A DNA stretch of 50,766 bases. It comes from JAVVSK01 sp036654235. GTDB taxonomy: Bacteria > Bacillota > Clostridia > Christensenellales > CAG-138. This document shows, piece after piece, positions 50,265 through 50,766 of the stretch (its first letter is position 1; each line of letters opens with the position of its first letter). The notes beneath the pieces are model-generated. The model did no database searches, was not told the origin of the DNA, and saw only the letters and a program-made list of their open reading frames with translations. A program made the position numbers and the translations under genes. The stretch spans positions 1 to 50,766 of the forward strand of contig JAVVSK010000012.1 of the NCBI GenBank assembly GCA_036654235.1, given 5' to 3'.

Positions 50265-50293
50265 TTGACAAACGTTGCAGGTTGGATTATTAT
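50265..50293 (+). promoter_or_regulatory. Strong SigA promoter of the tRNA-Gly/tuf unit
   Basis: TTGACA (50265-50270), a 17-base spacer and TATTAT (50288-50293), 86 bases before the tRNA. No promoter as good lies between the tRNA and tuf. Confidence 0.8.
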
Positions 50294-50379
50294 TTATTAG
50301 CCGGAAAGCGTTGTTGGATAAGCCTTTGGTTGTTAGTGTTGCCGCTATTTGCGGTTTACACCCCTAAAGCGTTTTGCTT

Positions 50380-50453
50380 GCGGGTGTAGCTCAGTGGCAG
50401 AGCGTCGGCTTCCCAAGCCGATAATGTGGGTTCGATTCCCATCACCCGCTCCA
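50380..50453 (+). tRNA. tRNA-Gly (anticodon CCC)
   Basis: A complete cloverleaf. The acceptor stem is GCGGGTG/CACCCGC, the D-arm contains AGCTCAGTGGCAGAGC, and the anticodon stem TCGGC/GCCGA encloses loop TTCCCAA with anticodon CCC. The T-arm GTGGG TTCGATT CCCAT, discriminator T and encoded CCA (50451-50453) follow. It lies 46 bases before the tuf start codon. Confidence 0.97.
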
Positions 50454-50499
50454 AAGCCGAGGCTAAAAACTCAACGCAAAAATTTTGTTGGAGGGAAAA

Positions 50500-50766
50500 A
50501 TGGCAAAGCAAAAATTTGAAAGAACGAAGCCGCATGTAAATATCGGCACAATAGGTCACGTTGACCATGGTAAAACGACTTTAACGGCGGCGATAACGAT
50601 GGCGCTTTCGCAAGAGGGTAAGGCTTCCGCAATGCGTTACGACGAAATCGATAAGGCACCGGAAGAGAAGGCGCGCGGAATTACGATAAACACGTCACAT
50701 GTTGAATATGAAACCGACTCGCGTCACTATGCGCACGTTGACTGCCCGGGGCATGCTGACTATGTT
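50500..50766 (+). CDS. tuf: Elongation factor Tu, 5' part (truncated by window end)
   Basis: The first 89 residues of EF-Tu: MAKQKFERTKPHVNIGTIGH, the P-loop GHVDHGKT, switch I ARGITINTSHVEYE and switch II VDCPGHADYV. It delivers aminoacyl-tRNA to the ribosome with GTP. GGAGGG lies just before ATG 50500. The gene continues past the window. It probably shares a transcript with the tRNA-Gly upstream, since a strong promoter lies only ahead of the tRNA. Confidence 0.97.
   Translation, partial: MAKQKFERTKPHVNIGTIGHVDHGKTTLTAAITMALSQEGKASAMRYDEIDKAPEEKARGITINTSHVEYETDSRHYAHVDCPGHADYV

Noticed and set aside
1..50766. CRISPR arrays, complete insertion sequences, rRNA genes
   Set aside because: No regularly spaced direct repeats, no transposase gene with flanking inverted repeats and no rRNA sequence were seen.

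Overview
The window looks like chromosomal DNA of an anaerobic, endospore-forming Gram-positive bacterium of the class Clostridia. A complete spoIIIA operon (spoIIIAA to AH), NrdR, an SpoVB/MurJ-type flippase and strong GGAGG ribosome-binding sites point to a spore-forming Firmicute. A six-gene Rnf complex and a desulfoferrodoxin point to anaerobic life. A dockerin-bearing leucine-rich-repeat protein fits a gut or biomass-associated clostridium. I cannot name the genus. The DNA is AT-rich, several genes appear to use TTG or GTG starts, and convergent genes are usually separated by strong bidirectional hairpin terminators.

Layout. 1-1.4 kb: a 5'-truncated gene, a short accessory tract with gene fragments and a perfect 24-bp palindrome, and a tiny lysine-rich protein. 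1.6-4.3 kb (minus): an adenylate-forming ligase coupled to an E2/CAT-fold acyltransferase that lacks the family histidine. 4.5-8.7 kb (plus): a molybdenum module (MPT-binding MoeA-like protein, modA, modB, modC, mogA). 8.7-11.3 kb: a fumarylacetoacetase-family enzyme between two decayed stretches. 11.3-15.3 kb: a lipoprotein, an SpoVB-like flippase, desulfoferrodoxin (minus) and a CwlD-like amidase. 15.4-18.2 kb (minus): serS preceded by an intact orphan phage-type terminase large subunit. 18.4-21.6 kb: an ABC exporter and, convergent to it, an ECF S-component with an unusual C-terminal extension. 21.8-28.2 kb (plus): nrdR-pgeF, a membrane protein whose Shine-Dalgarno lies in a hairpin, then the spoIIIA operon, in which SpoIIIAF is only 55 residues. 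28.4-31.9 kb (minus): two paralogous secreted LRR proteins, one ending in a dockerin and one in a Pro/Thr stalk and membrane anchor. 32.1-37.0 kb: rnfCDGEAB. 37.2-42.2 kb: asnS, an S41 protease, a second CwlD-like amidase and an NlpC/P60 hydrolase. 42.3-44.4 kb (minus): an alcohol-acetyltransferase-like protein with a DUF6320-like membrane partner. 44.8-45.7 kb: a CorA-family transporter. 45.7-49.4 kb (minus): a YtrA-type GntR repressor with an ABC ATPase and permease, under a palindromic operator. 49.5-50.8 kb: a two-OB-fold SSB-like protein, tRNA-Gly(CCC), and the start of tuf.

How it fits together: Rnf couples ferredoxin and NAD redox to ion pumping; the Mod/Moe/Mog genes supply molybdate and cofactor for molybdo- or tungstoenzymes; the SpoIIIA proteins form the mother-cell half of the forespore feeding channel; the amidases, NlpC/P60 protein and flippase act on the wall or spore cortex. 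The most unusual items are the minimal SpoIIIAF, the orphan terminase, the dockerin/anchor LRR pair, the ECF-S fusion and the ligase/E2-fold acyltransferase pair. All assignments were made by eye from sequence; no database search was run.
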